In this document: positions 41,684 to 54,079 of the stretch, one piece after another
Layout: each line of letters opens with the position of its first letter
How positions within the stretch are numbered: the stretch's first letter is position 1
Source: Azospirillum soli
Lineage (GTDB): Bacteria; Pseudomonadota; Alphaproteobacteria; Azospirillales; Azospirillaceae
Reading direction: 5' to 3'
Assembly: GCF_017876165.1 (NCBI RefSeq)
Contig: NZ_JAGINQ010000006.1
Location: forward strand, 248,001 to 312,000
DNA length: 64,000 nt
The notes under the pieces: model-generated
Database searches by the model: none
What the model was told of the DNA's origin: nothing
Seen by the model: the letters and a program-made list of their open reading frames with translations, nothing else
Program-made: the position numbers and the translations under genes

Positions 41684-42109
41684 ATGGAATTGGCCGCCTT
41701 CCTTCCCGCCTTAGCCGGTGGGGCCTTGATCGGCCTGTCGGCCGCCCTGCTCGTCCTTGCCACCGGCCGCGTTGCCGGCATCAGCGGAATCACCGGCAGC
41801 CTTCTGGGACCACCGGACGACGACACCGGCTGGCGTCTCGCCTTTCTCACCGGACTGCTGTTGGCACCGCTCGCCGTCGTCGCCCTGACCGGACGGATTC
41901 CGCCGGTGACCATCGCGGCGCCGACCGGCCTGCTCGCGCTGGCCGGCTTTCTGGTCGGGCTCGGCACGCGGATCGGTTCGGGCTGTACCAGCGGCCATGG
42001 GGTGTGCGGCATCGCCCGCCTGTCGCCGCGCTCCCTCGTGGCAACCGGGCTGTTCATGGCCTCCGCCGCCGCGACCGTGTACGTCATCCGCCATGTGATC
42101 GGAGCCTGA
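41684..42109 (+). CDS. YeeE/YedE-type transporter half 1
   Basis: Membrane protein of 141 aa with about four helices. The motif [23 protein letters not shown] is the YeeE/YedE sulfur-compound signature, with the paired cysteines. In E. coli TsuA the two halves are one protein; here they are two consecutive genes, as in the BigR-regulated operons of Xylella and relatives. Probable import or handling of thiosulfate or reduced sulfur. Start ATG 41684 has GGAG nearby. An AT-rich promoter (TTTCAT, 16 nt, TATATA) lies just upstream, around 41629-41657. Confidence 0.85.
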   Translation: MELAAFLPALAGGALIGLSAALLVLATGRVAGISGITGSLLGPPDDDTGWRLAFLTGLLLAPLAVVALTGRIPPVTIAAPTGLLALAGFLVGLGTRIGSGCTSGHGVCGIARLSPRSLVATGLFMASAAATVYVIRHVIGA

Positions 42110-42113
42110 ACCC

Positions 42114-42587
42114 ATGCCGCAACGGATTGTTTCCCAACGGATCGTCTCCCTGGTCGCCGGGCTGCTGTTCGGGGTCGGCCTCATCCTGTCCGGCATGACC
42201 GACCCGGCGAAGGTGCTGGCCTTCCTCGACGTGGCCGGACGCTGGGACCCGACGCTGGCGCTGGTCATGGCCAGCGCGATCCCCGTCGCGGCGGTCGGCT
42301 TCGCGCTGGCCCGGAGACGCGGCGCTCCGCTGTTGGGCGGCTCGTTGCGCATTCCGACGCGCCGCGACATCGACGCGCGGCTAATCGGCGGCTCGCTGCT
42401 GTTCGGCGTCGGCTGGGGGCTGGCGGGCCTGTGCCCCGGCCCGGCGCTGGTCACGGCCGCTTTCGGCATTGCCCCGGCGCTGGTCTTCACGGTGGCCATG
42501 CTGGCCGGCATGTTCACCTTCAACCTGCTGTTCGAGGCAGGTTCGCGCCCGCGAGGCGTGGCAAAAGGTAGCGGAACTAGCTGTTGA
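42114..42587 (+). CDS. YeeE/YedE-type transporter half 2 (DUF6691)
   Basis: Membrane protein of 157 aa, about four helices. It opens with LVAGLLFGVGLILSGMTDPAKVLAFLDVAG, the DUF6691 hallmark, and carries the second YeeE motif (GVGWGLAGLCPGPALVTAAFG) with its conserved cysteine. It begins 4 nt after half 1 ends, so the two are made together and probably fold as one transporter. The C-terminal tail is basic. Confidence 0.85.
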   Translation: MPQRIVSQRIVSLVAGLLFGVGLILSGMTDPAKVLAFLDVAGRWDPTLALVMASAIPVAAVGFALARRRGAPLLGGSLRIPTRRDIDARLIGGSLLFGVGWGLAGLCPGPALVTAAFGIAPALVFTVAMLAGMFTFNLLFEAGSRPRGVAKGSGTSC

Positions 42588-42651
42588 TGCGCTGCAATGA
42601 ACCGTTTATATGCGAATAGTGGTATTACCTTTAGTTGGGCGTTGAGCGATC

Positions 42652-43131
42652 ATGGGCATGCCGGCCATCGACTACCAGGAACTGGTTTGGAGCGACGACC
42701 TCGCCTTGGGCATCGAGGAGATCGACGAGCAGCACATGCGCTGGATCGAGTTGGTCCATGCCTTCCAGACCGCCGTCGCGGAAGGCCGCTCGCGCGAGGA
42801 GGTCTACCGCATTCTGGCCGAGGCGGTGGTCTACACCGAAAGCCATTTCGCCAGCGAACAGGACGCCATGGTGCAGGCCGGCTATCCCTTCCTGGCCGAC
42901 CACATCCAGCAGCACGCGCTGGCTTGGGAGCAACTGCACGCCTTCACCACCGGCGCCGTGCCGGAGGAGGACATCGCCTCCTATCTGGCGACTTTCCTGC
43001 CGCAATGGCTGATGCTGCACATCAACTCGGCCGACCGCCAGTTCGCCCGCTGGCTGAAGGAGCGCGACTCCGCCCCCGCCGGTTCCCTTGCCCAGCCCGG
43101 CGGCCGCCTGTTCACCGATATTCCGGTGTGA
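42652..43131 (+). CDS. Bacteriohemerythrin
   Basis: Cytoplasmic non-heme di-iron oxygen-binding protein of 159 aa. All seven ligands are present: H28, H65, E69, H84, H88, H123 and D128. The N-terminus LVWSDDLALGIEEIDEQH is typical. Likely role is oxygen sensing, storage or delivery to an oxidase, fitting a microaerophile. It is not attached to a transducer, unlike the hemerythrin in the chemoreceptor at 7.8 kb. A possible earlier start (ATG 42652) and ATG 42658 differ by two residues. Confidence 0.92.
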   Translation: MGMPAIDYQELVWSDDLALGIEEIDEQHMRWIELVHAFQTAVAEGRSREEVYRILAEAVVYTESHFASEQDAMVQAGYPFLADHIQQHALAWEQLHAFTTGAVPEEDIASYLATFLPQWLMLHINSADRQFARWLKERDSAPAGSLAQPGGRLFTDIPV

Positions 43132-43207
43132 TACGGGCCGGTGTGATATGGGCGGCCGGCCATGATGCCGTCCGGCGGCGCCCCCGGCTCAGGGGGCTCA
43201 CGCCTCG

Positions 43208-44353
43208 TCATTCAGCCGGGATGGGCACGTTCAGGAAACGCTCGACGAATTGATAGACGACCACGTCGGGCTTGTGCTGCTCGATCAGCGCCTTGTCGAA
43301 CCGCATCCCCGCGTGTTCGGTGACCACCGCCTTGCGGAAGCTGTCGGCGATGTAGGGGAACAGCGAGATCGAGAAGGAGTCGCGGAACCACACCACCGTC
43401 GGCGCCGTCGGCCGCTTTGCCTTCAGGATGTTCAGCGCGATGCCGCCCGGCGTCGAGGCGTCGTTGGTGCGGAACAGGGTCGGCTTCCGCAACTTGAACC
43501 GGATTTCGTCCTCCTCCGACACGGCGGCGAGGCCCAGCATGCGGGCAAGGTCCAGGTCGTTGCCGGGGCGCTTGCGGAGAACCCGCTCGACGTCACCGGC
43601 GGTCAACGGCTCCAGATTGGGCTTCTCCGCCTTGATCCAGTCCATGATCCGCGTATAGGCGACGGTGAAGGCCGCCTCGACCGTCCAGTGGGTGTCGGCC
43701 TTCAGATAGACCTTCATGTCCTTCTTGGCGGCCACGAGATCCGGCGTCAGGTCCATGAAGGCCAGGGGCGAGCCCCGTTCCACCAGACGGCGCCGGATCT
43801 GGTCGAGCTGGCTTTCCGGATTGACCTGGGCGACCCAGCCCGGCAGTTCCTCGCGGTAGACCCGCTCCTTGTTGGGGATGGCGACCATCAGCATCGGGAT
43901 GCCGCGCTCGGCCAGCCACGCCTGACGCCGCTCCATGACGTCGATCCAGCGGTCCAGCTCCTCGGGCGTGAAGCGCGCGATGCCGCGCGCCTGATCCATG
44001 GAGCGCTCGCCGCTGTAGAACAGCCAATCGTTCTTGCCGAGCACCACCACCGGCGAGGTGCTCTGGCCCAGCAGCTTGACGCGGATCAGGTTGTAGGCCA
44101 GCACCAAATGGTTGCGGAACCCGAAATGATCCTTCAGCCACGCCTCGAACCGGTGCGGCAGGGTCGCCAGTTCCTCGGCGTTGGCCGGCATGGCAGGCAG
44201 GGCCGCGGGCGTGCGCATTTCCACCGCCCGCACGTCGGTGCCCACCGACATCGTCTGCCCGATCATCGGCAGGACCAGCAGGGCAAGGAAGACGCCGATG
44301 CACATCTTCTGCACCAACGTGTTTCGGACGATCCCGAGATTCATCGCCTGCAT
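43208..44353 (-). CDS. AlgX/AlgJ-like SGNH O-acetyltransferase
   Basis: A 381-aa membrane-anchored, periplasmic protein: one N-terminal helix (about 15-34) and an SGNH-like domain. Catalytic elements are visible: LKADTHWT (Asp-His pair) and VVWFRDSFSISLFP (Ser). Also the family element WLKDHFGFRNHLV. It transfers acetyl groups to an exopolysaccharide, receiving acetyl from the MBOAT partner encoded just upstream (stop and start within 2 nt). No alginate polymerase genes are near, so the polymer is another polysaccharide. Confidence 0.88.
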   Translation of the reverse strand: MQAMNLGIVRNTLVQKMCIGVFLALLVLPMIGQTMSVGTDVRAVEMRTPAALPAMPANAEELATLPHRFEAWLKDHFGFRNHLVLAYNLIRVKLLGQSTSPVVVLGKNDWLFYSGERSMDQARGIARFTPEELDRWIDVMERRQAWLAERGIPMLMVAIPNKERVYREELPGWVAQVNPESQLDQIRRRLVERGSPLAFMDLTPDLVAAKKDMKVYLKADTHWTVEAAFTVAYTRIMDWIKAEKPNLEPLTAGDVERVLRKRPGNDLDLARMLGLAAVSEEDEIRFKLRKPTLFRTNDASTPGGIALNILKAKRPTAPTVVWFRDSFSISLFPYIADSFRKAVVTEHAGMRFDKALIEQHKPDVVVYQFVERFLNVPIPAE

Positions 44354-44355
44354 GG

Positions 44356-45792
44356 TCAGAACCGGAAGTAGATGAAGGGGTTGTAGGTGCCGGCCGCCAG
44401 GCTCATGACGGCCAGCGCGAACATGGACAGTAGCCCGGCGAGGTACAGCGCCTGGACCGACCCAGCCAGCAGCCGCCCGCCGCCACCCGCCTCGGGGACG
44501 ACCGCGCCGACGGCGGCGCGCACCAGCCGGCCGAGGACCGGGGTGGAGGCGATCACGCCGATGACCAGGGCCGCCACCGTTTCCGGCGTCAGGAACTGCA
44601 TCACCGACGGCGCCAGTTCACCCGCCCGGCCGGCGCCGGCCATCGCCTTCAGGAAGTCGATGGCGTGATCCAGCGTGTCGGCCCGGAAGAAGACCCAGCC
44701 GATCATCACCACCAGCATCACATAGGCGTGGCGAACCGCCGGCACCGAGCGGTCGAGCAGGCGCGCGATCCCCGCCCGCTCGAACACCAGGAAGGCGCCG
44801 TGCCACAGGCCCCAGACCACGAAGGTCCAGTTGGCGCCGTGCCACAGCCCGCACAGGAAGAAGACGATCAGCAGGTTGCGGTAGGTGGCCAGCGCCCCTG
44901 CCCGGTTGCCGCCCAGCGGGATGTAGAGATAGTCGCGGAACCACATGGACAGCGAGATGTGCCAGCGCCGCCAGAACTCGGTGATCGAGCGCGCGATGTA
45001 CGGGTAGTCGAAGTTCAGCGGGAAGTGAAAGCCGATCATCAGCCCCAGCCCGATGGCCATCGTCGAATAGCCGCAGAAATCGAAGAAGATCTGCAGCGTG
45101 TAGCAGACGATGCCCAGCCAGGCGACCGGCAGGCTCAGCCCGGACGGGTCCAGCGCAAAGATCTGGTCCGCCGCCAAGGCCACCGAATTGGCGATCAGCA
45201 CCTTCTGTGCCAGCCCCAGGACGAAGATCTGAATGCCCTCGGCGAACAGGCTCGTGCTGACCCGCCGGTTGTGGATCTCGTCGCGGATGTCGTGGAAGCG
45301 GATGATCGGGCCGGCCACCAGCTGCGGGAACATGGTGATGTAGACGGCGACGTAGATCAGGCTGCGCTCCACCGGCACCTGACGGCGGTAGACGTCGATC
45401 AGGTAGGACAGCGCGTGGAAGGTGAAGAACGAGATGCCCAGCGGCAGATGCACCTGCGGCGCCGGTTCCGTCAGCAGGTTCGGCGCCAGCGACGCGGCGA
45501 TGCCGTACAGGAAGCCCAGATACTTGAAATAGGCCAGGAGGCCCAGGTTGACGGCGACGCCGGTGCCGATGGCGACCTTGCGCGCCCGCCCTTCCCGTCC
45601 GTCGATCCACAACCCGAAGAAGTAATTGATGATGATCGACAGCACCATGACGTAGGTGTAGATCACCTCGCCATAGGCGTAGAAAAACAAGCTGAACAGA
45701 AGAAGCGTCGCATGCTTCAACGGCAGCGCGTAATAGCAAAACAGAAACAGCGGCAGAAAATAGAAGAGGAAGATAATCGAACTAAAAACCAT
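44356..45792 (-). CDS. MBOAT-family O-acyltransferase (AlgI-like)
   Basis: Polytopic acyltransferase of 478 aa with about ten helices, which moves acetyl groups across the inner membrane. AlgI/DltB-like motifs: the start VFSSIIFLFYFLPLFLFCYY, FWRRWHISLSMWFRDYLYIPLGGN, and the catalytic-histidine region CGLWHGANWTFVVWGLWHG. ATG 45792 is preceded by GGAAGG; a GTG immediately upstream (45795) adds one residue. It pairs with the AlgX-like protein. Confidence 0.94.
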   Translation of the reverse strand: MVFSSIIFLFYFLPLFLFCYYALPLKHATLLLFSLFFYAYGEVIYTYVMVLSIIINYFFGLWIDGREGRARKVAIGTGVAVNLGLLAYFKYLGFLYGIAASLAPNLLTEPAPQVHLPLGISFFTFHALSYLIDVYRRQVPVERSLIYVAVYITMFPQLVAGPIIRFHDIRDEIHNRRVSTSLFAEGIQIFVLGLAQKVLIANSVALAADQIFALDPSGLSLPVAWLGIVCYTLQIFFDFCGYSTMAIGLGLMIGFHFPLNFDYPYIARSITEFWRRWHISLSMWFRDYLYIPLGGNRAGALATYRNLLIVFFLCGLWHGANWTFVVWGLWHGAFLVFERAGIARLLDRSVPAVRHAYVMLVVMIGWVFFRADTLDHAIDFLKAMAGAGRAGELAPSVMQFLTPETVAALVIGVIASTPVLGRLVRAAVGAVVPEAGGGGRLLAGSVQALYLAGLLSMFALAVMSLAAGTYNPFIYFRF

Positions 45793-45935
45793 CACTCAGC
45801 CCTTCCACCGGATGACGGCACGGACGTGATCCCGAGGCCGCCAATGGGGATGCAGGCCTTGCCGATGCTGCCCCATCAACCGGGAAGCTTTACCCCGAAG
45901 GCGGGCTAAGATGCCAGATTCAATTTCCGAAGGAT

Positions 45936-45970
45936 CAAAAGGCAAAGGGGGGCTTGCGCCCCCCTTTCCC
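45936..45970. terminator. Bidirectional-looking terminator between nrdJ and the MBOAT gene
   Basis: AAAGGGGGGC and GCCCCCCTTT pair around a 4-nt loop; on the minus strand GCCTTTTGATC follows. It is about 35 nt after the nrdJ stop and would end that transcript. The 45793-46003 gap holds no gene. Confidence 0.85.
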
Positions 45971-46003
45971 GCTCTGCCATGCCGGGGATGGAACCGGCTG
46001 GCC

Positions 46004-49720
<3,717 letters not shown>

Positions 49721-49853
49721 GGTGACTCGTGCCCCCTTTGTCTGGCTGCTAACGCCGATCCGCATCCTCCGCTCAGCTTGCGCTGGCCGGTGAACGCTAG
49801 ACCCTGTATCTTGGTGCGCATCCTAGCCCCATCATTTGGGGTAGGCAATCCCC

Positions 49854-49895
49854 CTCACAACATATTGTATGCTTGACGGCGACCGCCTCGCTAGA
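49854..49895 (-). promoter_or_regulatory. NrdR-box-like palindrome in the nrdJ promoter region
   Basis: The minus strand reads CATACAATATGTTGTG at 49856-49871, with TACAAT as candidate -10 and ACAA-N4-TTGT symmetry. It is 135 nt before the nrdJ start and identical to the site near 6406-6421. A second, weaker AT-rich element (CTAGATATGG) is centred about 32 nt away, close to the usual NrdR box spacing. I saw no cobalamin riboswitch signature in 49721-50220, and no convincing gene there. Confidence 0.6.
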
Positions 49896-50220
49896 TATGG
49901 CGCGACCACAGCAACGCCGCAGCCCCGCCTTCTGTTCCCGCGCTCCGTTCAGGCTGATTTCGAAAAGCCCAATTTAAACGGGTCGAGGGGCGGTTTGCCC
50001 TCCGGCCCTTGTTGGGAATCGGCCGTTTTTGCGGAGTAGCCGGAGCGCCGCGGCCGCTGAGTCCTCCGGGGCAAATTCGCCGTTCGTGACCGCCCCCGAG
50101 TCGTCACCTCCGCTTCCGGATCACCCCGCCGGATCGCTTCGATTGTCACAGGGAGCAACCGCGACCTTTTTGTCTCCGTCCGGTTGTCGGGGGTGGTTCG
50201 GCCGAGAGAGGAGACCATTC

Positions 50221-50718
50221 ATGCACAAGATGTTGATCACCAGCCTGTCCGCCCTGGCCCTGATGACCGGCGCGGCCGTCGCGCAGACCGGCGGCACCGC
50301 CACCCAGGCTCCCGCGTCGCAGAGCCAGATGCACAACCAGAGCAGCGGCAGCAGCGCCACCGCGCGCCCCACGAATCTGCCGGGGAACGCCAGCGTCGAT
50401 CAGCTGATGGACCGCACGGTCGTCGGTGCCGACGGCGAGAAGATCGGCAAGGTGACGGACGTGATTCTCGGCCCCAATGGCGAGGCCCAGCTGCTCGTCG
50501 TGCAGAGCGGCGGCTTCCTTGGCATCGGCGGCAAGGACATCGCCGTGGACATCGCGCTGGCGCAGTTCCAGGCGGGCGAGGACACCGTCAAGGTTCAGGA
50601 CATCACGCAGGCCTCGGTCCGCGACATGCCCGAATTCCAGTATGACGACAGCATGACCTCGCTGAACCGCGGCCCGCGCGGCAGCCAGACCCAGCCGCAG
50701 ACTCAGCAAAAGCAGTAA
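50221..50718 (+). CDS. Secreted PRC-barrel domain protein
   Basis: A 165-aa protein with a signal peptide (ITSLSALALMTGAAVA). A Gln/Ser/Thr-rich linker precedes one PRC-barrel (DQLMDRTVVGADGEKIGKVTDVILGPNGEAQLLVVQSGGFLGIGGKDIAVD). Similar proteins in alphaproteobacteria are periplasmic or envelope-associated, and often stress-induced; exact role unknown. AGGAG precedes ATG 50221 by seven bases. It has its own upstream region, facing away from nrdJ. Confidence 0.85.
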   Translation: MHKMLITSLSALALMTGAAVAQTGGTATQAPASQSQMHNQSSGSSATARPTNLPGNASVDQLMDRTVVGADGEKIGKVTDVILGPNGEAQLLVVQSGGFLGIGGKDIAVDIALAQFQAGEDTVKVQDITQASVRDMPEFQYDDSMTSLNRGPRGSQTQPQTQQKQ

Positions 50719-50744
50719 GCCATCGCCGCGCGCCCATCCCCACT

Positions 50745-50815
50745 TGGCGGCGGGGGCGGAAATTCAAACCCCTTCCCCCGCCGTCAGGTGGGGGAAGGCC
50801 TGGATGGGGGCCCGT
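50745..50815. repeat. Dispersed GC-rich palindromic repeat (copy B)
   Basis: Contains CCCCTTCCCCCGCCGTCAGG then TGGGGGAAGG (50771-50800), identical over 30 nt to copy A at 26152-26181, followed by GGATGGGGGC in both. It lies between convergent genes and may act as a terminator. Confidence 0.8.
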
Positions 50816-50892
50816 CGCGACGGCTCCCCCACCCCGCAGTCGCGCAATGGGGAGCCGCCGGGGCGGCCTGACATCCGACGAAAATGCGCTGA

Positions 50893-51684
50893 TCAGTAGG
50901 GGTGACCGGCCCGGATATCCGTCCCCTGCCCGTCGATCCGCTCCGCCAGAATGCGCCGCGCCACGGCGCCGGCCTCCGGCGCTCCCATGTTCGGGGCGAG
51001 TCGCTGGTCGTAGAGCACCGACAGCAGCAGCCGGTCGACCGGCCCGATGCGACGGTAGCCGACGTCGTCGCTCAGCAGCGTGCCGGGGTTGCCGTCCACC
51101 TCGCCAAACATCCCCATGGACTGGAACAGCTCTTCCGCCAAGCAGGCTTCGGCGTTGTCGGGGCCGACCACGGCGGCGTTGATGTAGATGCGCGCCGCCC
51201 GCATTTCGCCGTTCAGCACCATCGGCAGGGCGATGCAGGTGAAGGGCTCGTTGCGCCGCCCGTTGGCGAGCGACACCATCGGCGGCCAATAGCCGCGCAC
51301 GTTCGTCACCACCACGTCGATGTCGCCGGCCCAGAAGGGCTGCTCGTGCACGGTGATCGACAGCCCCGTGGCGTCCGCCAGATCGGCGGCGATGGCTTGC
51401 GCCGCCGGGAACCAGCGCTCCGCCGCGTCGCCGCGCAGCGTGACGTTCACCCCGTGGGTCCAGCGGGTGAGCGGCCGCGCCCGCTTCTGTTCGTCGTGAA
51501 GGGCGCCTTCCTCGAACAGGGCCGCCATGTCCTCCACCCCCACGGCGGACGGCTGCTCCGCCGGCGTGTCCAGCACGACGCCGGGCATGCCGTCCACGAC
51601 GGGGCGCTGGGCCGCCGCTGGCAAGGAGCATAAGACGGCCAGAACGGGAAGAAGCGAGAGGAAGGGACGGCGGGCGCAGGCCAT
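50893..51684 (-). CDS. DUF2927 secreted protein
   Basis: A 263-aa exported protein with a signal peptide (MACARRPFLSLLPVLAVLCSLPAAAQ). The body is a DUF2927 domain, which resembles zinc-metalloprotease folds: LTRWTHGVNVTLRGD, and near the C-terminus NAEACLAEELFQSMGMFGEVDGNPGTLLSDD, where the EE pair stands in for a protease HExxH. Function unknown. I chose ATG 51684 (GGAGAG seven bases before) over ATG 51699. Confidence 0.8.
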   Translation of the reverse strand: MACARRPFLSLLPVLAVLCSLPAAAQRPVVDGMPGVVLDTPAEQPSAVGVEDMAALFEEGALHDEQKRARPLTRWTHGVNVTLRGDAAERWFPAAQAIAADLADATGLSITVHEQPFWAGDIDVVVTNVRGYWPPMVSLANGRRNEPFTCIALPMVLNGEMRAARIYINAAVVGPDNAEACLAEELFQSMGMFGEVDGNPGTLLSDDVGYRRIGPVDRLLLSVLYDQRLAPNMGAPEAGAVARRILAERIDGQGTDIRAGHPY

Positions 51685-51828
51685 GGTCGGGCTCTCCATC
51701 TCCGTGGACGGATGGCGCTCCCCACCTGACGGCCGGGCGGTGCATGGCCGCGCGGTCCCTTACCGGACATAGGGGCCGCCGCCGCCCCGGCAAGCCCCCT
51801 ACCCCTCGCACCCTTTAGATCTTGCCCT

Positions 51829-52842
51829 TCATACCTTGGCGGCCAGCGGCAGGTTCACCAGCAGGTTCTGCGGCTTCAGGCGCAGCTTGCGGTCGGCTCC
51901 CATCGCCATGCCCAGATAGACCGGCCGCCCGGCGATGTCGGCGCGCATGGCGGCGGGATCGGCGAATTCCAGCCGGAACAGGGCCAGGATGCGGGCCAGC
52001 CGCTCCTCCCCCACCTCCACGCCATTGTAGAGGTCGTTCATGATGGCCGTCGCCTCGCTGTCCAGCCCGACGTGCCAGACCCACCGCTCGTCCCGGATCT
52101 GCTGCACCGGCTGGATGTTGACCGTCACGCCGAGGAAATGCGCCACCCACGCCTCCAGCACCCGGCACAGCGCGTCCAGCCCGGCGGCGGCGAAGGTCAC
52201 GTCCAGCACCGTGTCGTGCTTGGAATCGCGGCTCCAGTAGTTGGGATGGTTGTTCTCGTCGAGGATGTCCATCTCGACCGAGCGCGGTGCCGTCCCCGCC
52301 TCCACCACCAGCCGGCCGAGGCTGCCGAAGCCACCGGTCGAGGCCAGCATCTCCACCGTCTCGGAATCGGCGACGCGGACGCGCCCCTCCTCGATGGACA
52401 CGGTCTGCGCCCGGAACAGCAGCTCCGCCGCCCGCGCGCGCAGGCCGGACGGCGTCTCGTCCAGGATGTTGCGCAGGATGACATGCGCCAGCTGGTCGAT
52501 GAACAGCGACGGCACGCCCCGCGCGCCCTCCTGGAACAGGCGCAGGTAGCAGCCCTCCAGCGTGCCGGCGGCAAGCAGCCGGTCGCGGAAGCCCAGCCAG
52601 ATCGCCCAGTTCTCCCGCGCGTCCTCGTCGGCCAGCGCCTCCACCATGCCCTCGGGCACCGGGCGCGTGGGGTCGTCCAGCAGGCCGGCGAACAGGGTGT
52701 GTTCGGTGTCGCAGGCGTCCTCGGGCGGGCGCATCTCCGGCCGCATCAGGTAAGCGCGCAGGAAGTCCGGCGTGACCGCCAGCCGCCCATCGGCGTCGCG
52801 CGTCAGCAGATGGAAACCGGACTCTCTCCAGAAATCGGGCAT
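51829..52842 (-). CDS. DUF6352 family protein of unknown function
   Basis: A 337-aa soluble protein. It begins MPDFWRESGFHLLTRDADGRLAVTPDFLRAYLMRPEMRPP, as in proteins now grouped as DUF6352, common in alphaproteobacteria. The middle includes VPSLFIDQLAHVILRNIL and SVEMDILDENNHPNYWSRDSKHDTVLDV; the C-terminal third contains WVWHVGLDSEATAIMNDLYNG. No signal peptide, membrane helix or catalytic motif is recognized. Start ATG 52842 is weakly supported by AGG; an in-frame ATG at 52899 lies within the downstream palindrome and is unlikely. Confidence 0.7.
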   Translation of the reverse strand: MPDFWRESGFHLLTRDADGRLAVTPDFLRAYLMRPEMRPPEDACDTEHTLFAGLLDDPTRPVPEGMVEALADEDARENWAIWLGFRDRLLAAGTLEGCYLRLFQEGARGVPSLFIDQLAHVILRNILDETPSGLRARAAELLFRAQTVSIEEGRVRVADSETVEMLASTGGFGSLGRLVVEAGTAPRSVEMDILDENNHPNYWSRDSKHDTVLDVTFAAAGLDALCRVLEAWVAHFLGVTVNIQPVQQIRDERWVWHVGLDSEATAIMNDLYNGVEVGEERLARILALFRLEFADPAAMRADIAGRPVYLGMAMGADRKLRLKPQNLLVNLPLAAKV

Positions 52843-52884
52843 CGGGGGACCTTGGCAGGCTGAGAACGATAGGGCGCTATTTTT

Positions 52885-52962
52885 AAACACGAAGATCAAA
52901 AGATCAGAAGATCAAAAGGGTGAATTTTCTTCTGATCTTTTGATCGTCTGATCTTCGTGTTT
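52885..52962. repeat. Long imperfect palindrome made of GATCA-rich repeats
   Basis: Outer arms AAACACGAAGATCA and TGATCTTCGTGTTT (14 bp, perfect) enclose further GATC repeats: AAAAGATCAGAAG on the left and its complement on the right. GATC occurs seven times in 78 nt. It lies between two minus-strand genes and may terminate the upstream hydrolase transcript, though the T-run is weak. Confidence 0.8.
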
Positions 52963-52976
52963 CCGATCGATCACCC

Positions 52977-53927
52977 TCACACCAACACCCGGTCCAGGAA
53001 CGCGTCGATGTCCGCCCACACACGGTCGCGGATGTCGTCGCGCTCCATCAGGAGCTCATGTTTGGCGTCCAGATACTCTTTCAGCACCGCGTTGGGGAGC
53101 CGCGCCGCCACCGCCCGGTGAGCCTCCGCCCGCACCACGGCGTCCCTCGGCGCGCTCAGCAGCAGCACCGGCGCCGTCACCCGCTCCAGCGGAGCCTCGC
53201 GCAGCCGACCGGCGGCCCGCAGCGCCGCCCGCACCCAGCCGAAGCTGACCCCGCCCAGCCGCAGTTCCGGCCGCTCGCGGAAGGCGTCGTGATAGACGGC
53301 GTAGCGGCGGGGGTCGGAGGTGATCGCGTTGGCCGGCGTGAAGAGGCCCTCCACCGGATCGTAGTCGCGCTGCCCGAAGGCGTAGGCTTCCGCCCGTCCC
53401 CAACCGCAGAACCGCTCCGCCAGCCACACCGCCGCCGAACGGGGCACCGGCCCGGTGAAGATGTCGTACATCGGCGCCGACAGCACCGCCGCCCGATACC
53501 GCTCCGGATGTCGCGCGAGGTTCAGCGTCGCGACCAGCCCGCCCATGGAATGGCCCATCAGGACCACAGGCCCCACCGCCACCGGCCGCACCACCCGCTC
53601 GAACACCGCGTCCAGGTCATCGACCAGCGTGTCGAAGCTGTCCAGATGATGGATCTGCCGGTTCGCCAGGGGCCGGTCAGACAGGCCCTGGTTGCGCCAG
53701 TCGAAGCTGACCACCTGAAAGCCCCGCGTTTGCAGTTCCCCTGCCGTCTCGGCGTATTTCTCCACGAATTCCGACCGGCCGTTCAGCAGCAGCACGGTGC
53801 CGCGCGGCGTGCCGTCCGCCGTCTGCCGTCCAGCTTGCCAGCGCGCGGTGCGCAGCCGCGTTCCGTCGTCGAGGGTCAGCCAGTCGAACAGCGGTTCCGA
53901 ACGCAGTTCCGCCACCGTCTCGGCCAT
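52977..53927 (-). CDS. Alpha/beta hydrolase (lysophospholipase/monoacylglycerol lipase-like)
   Basis: A 316-aa serine hydrolase of the PldB/MGL type. The oxyanion stretch LNGRSEFVEKYAETAGELQTRG, the DWRNQGLSDR motif and the nucleophile elbow GHSMGGL are all present. The Asp is likely in LLSAPRDAVV and the His in DAKHELLMERDD. No signal peptide is seen, so it acts in the cytoplasm or at its membrane on acylglycerols or lysophospholipids. ATG 53927 is preceded by GGGGGA. Confidence 0.88.
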   Translation of the reverse strand: MAETVAELRSEPLFDWLTLDDGTRLRTARWQAGRQTADGTPRGTVLLLNGRSEFVEKYAETAGELQTRGFQVVSFDWRNQGLSDRPLANRQIHHLDSFDTLVDDLDAVFERVVRPVAVGPVVLMGHSMGGLVATLNLARHPERYRAAVLSAPMYDIFTGPVPRSAAVWLAERFCGWGRAEAYAFGQRDYDPVEGLFTPANAITSDPRRYAVYHDAFRERPELRLGGVSFGWVRAALRAAGRLREAPLERVTAPVLLLSAPRDAVVRAEAHRAVAARLPNAVLKEYLDAKHELLMERDDIRDRVWADIDAFLDRVLV

Positions 53928-54079
53928 GCTTTCCCCCGTCCTTGTTCGACGTCGCGATTGAACCATTCCCGGCCGGACACGTCCATCCCGGCCGGCGCCC
54001 CACCCGAACTGACCATCCCGGCCGGCGGAACCCCCTCCCCCCTCCGGCGTTTCTATGGGCCGTTGGGAGGTATCCGAGA

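Noticed and set aside
49949..50218. An 89-residue minus-strand frame between nrdJ and the PRC-barrel gene
   Set aside because: Arg-rich, low-complexity product, no ribosome site, and it overlaps the likely PRC-barrel promoter.
49721..50220. Cobalamin riboswitch before nrdJ
   Set aside because: No GCCACTG-type B12 box or matching architecture could be found; regulation by NrdR fits better.
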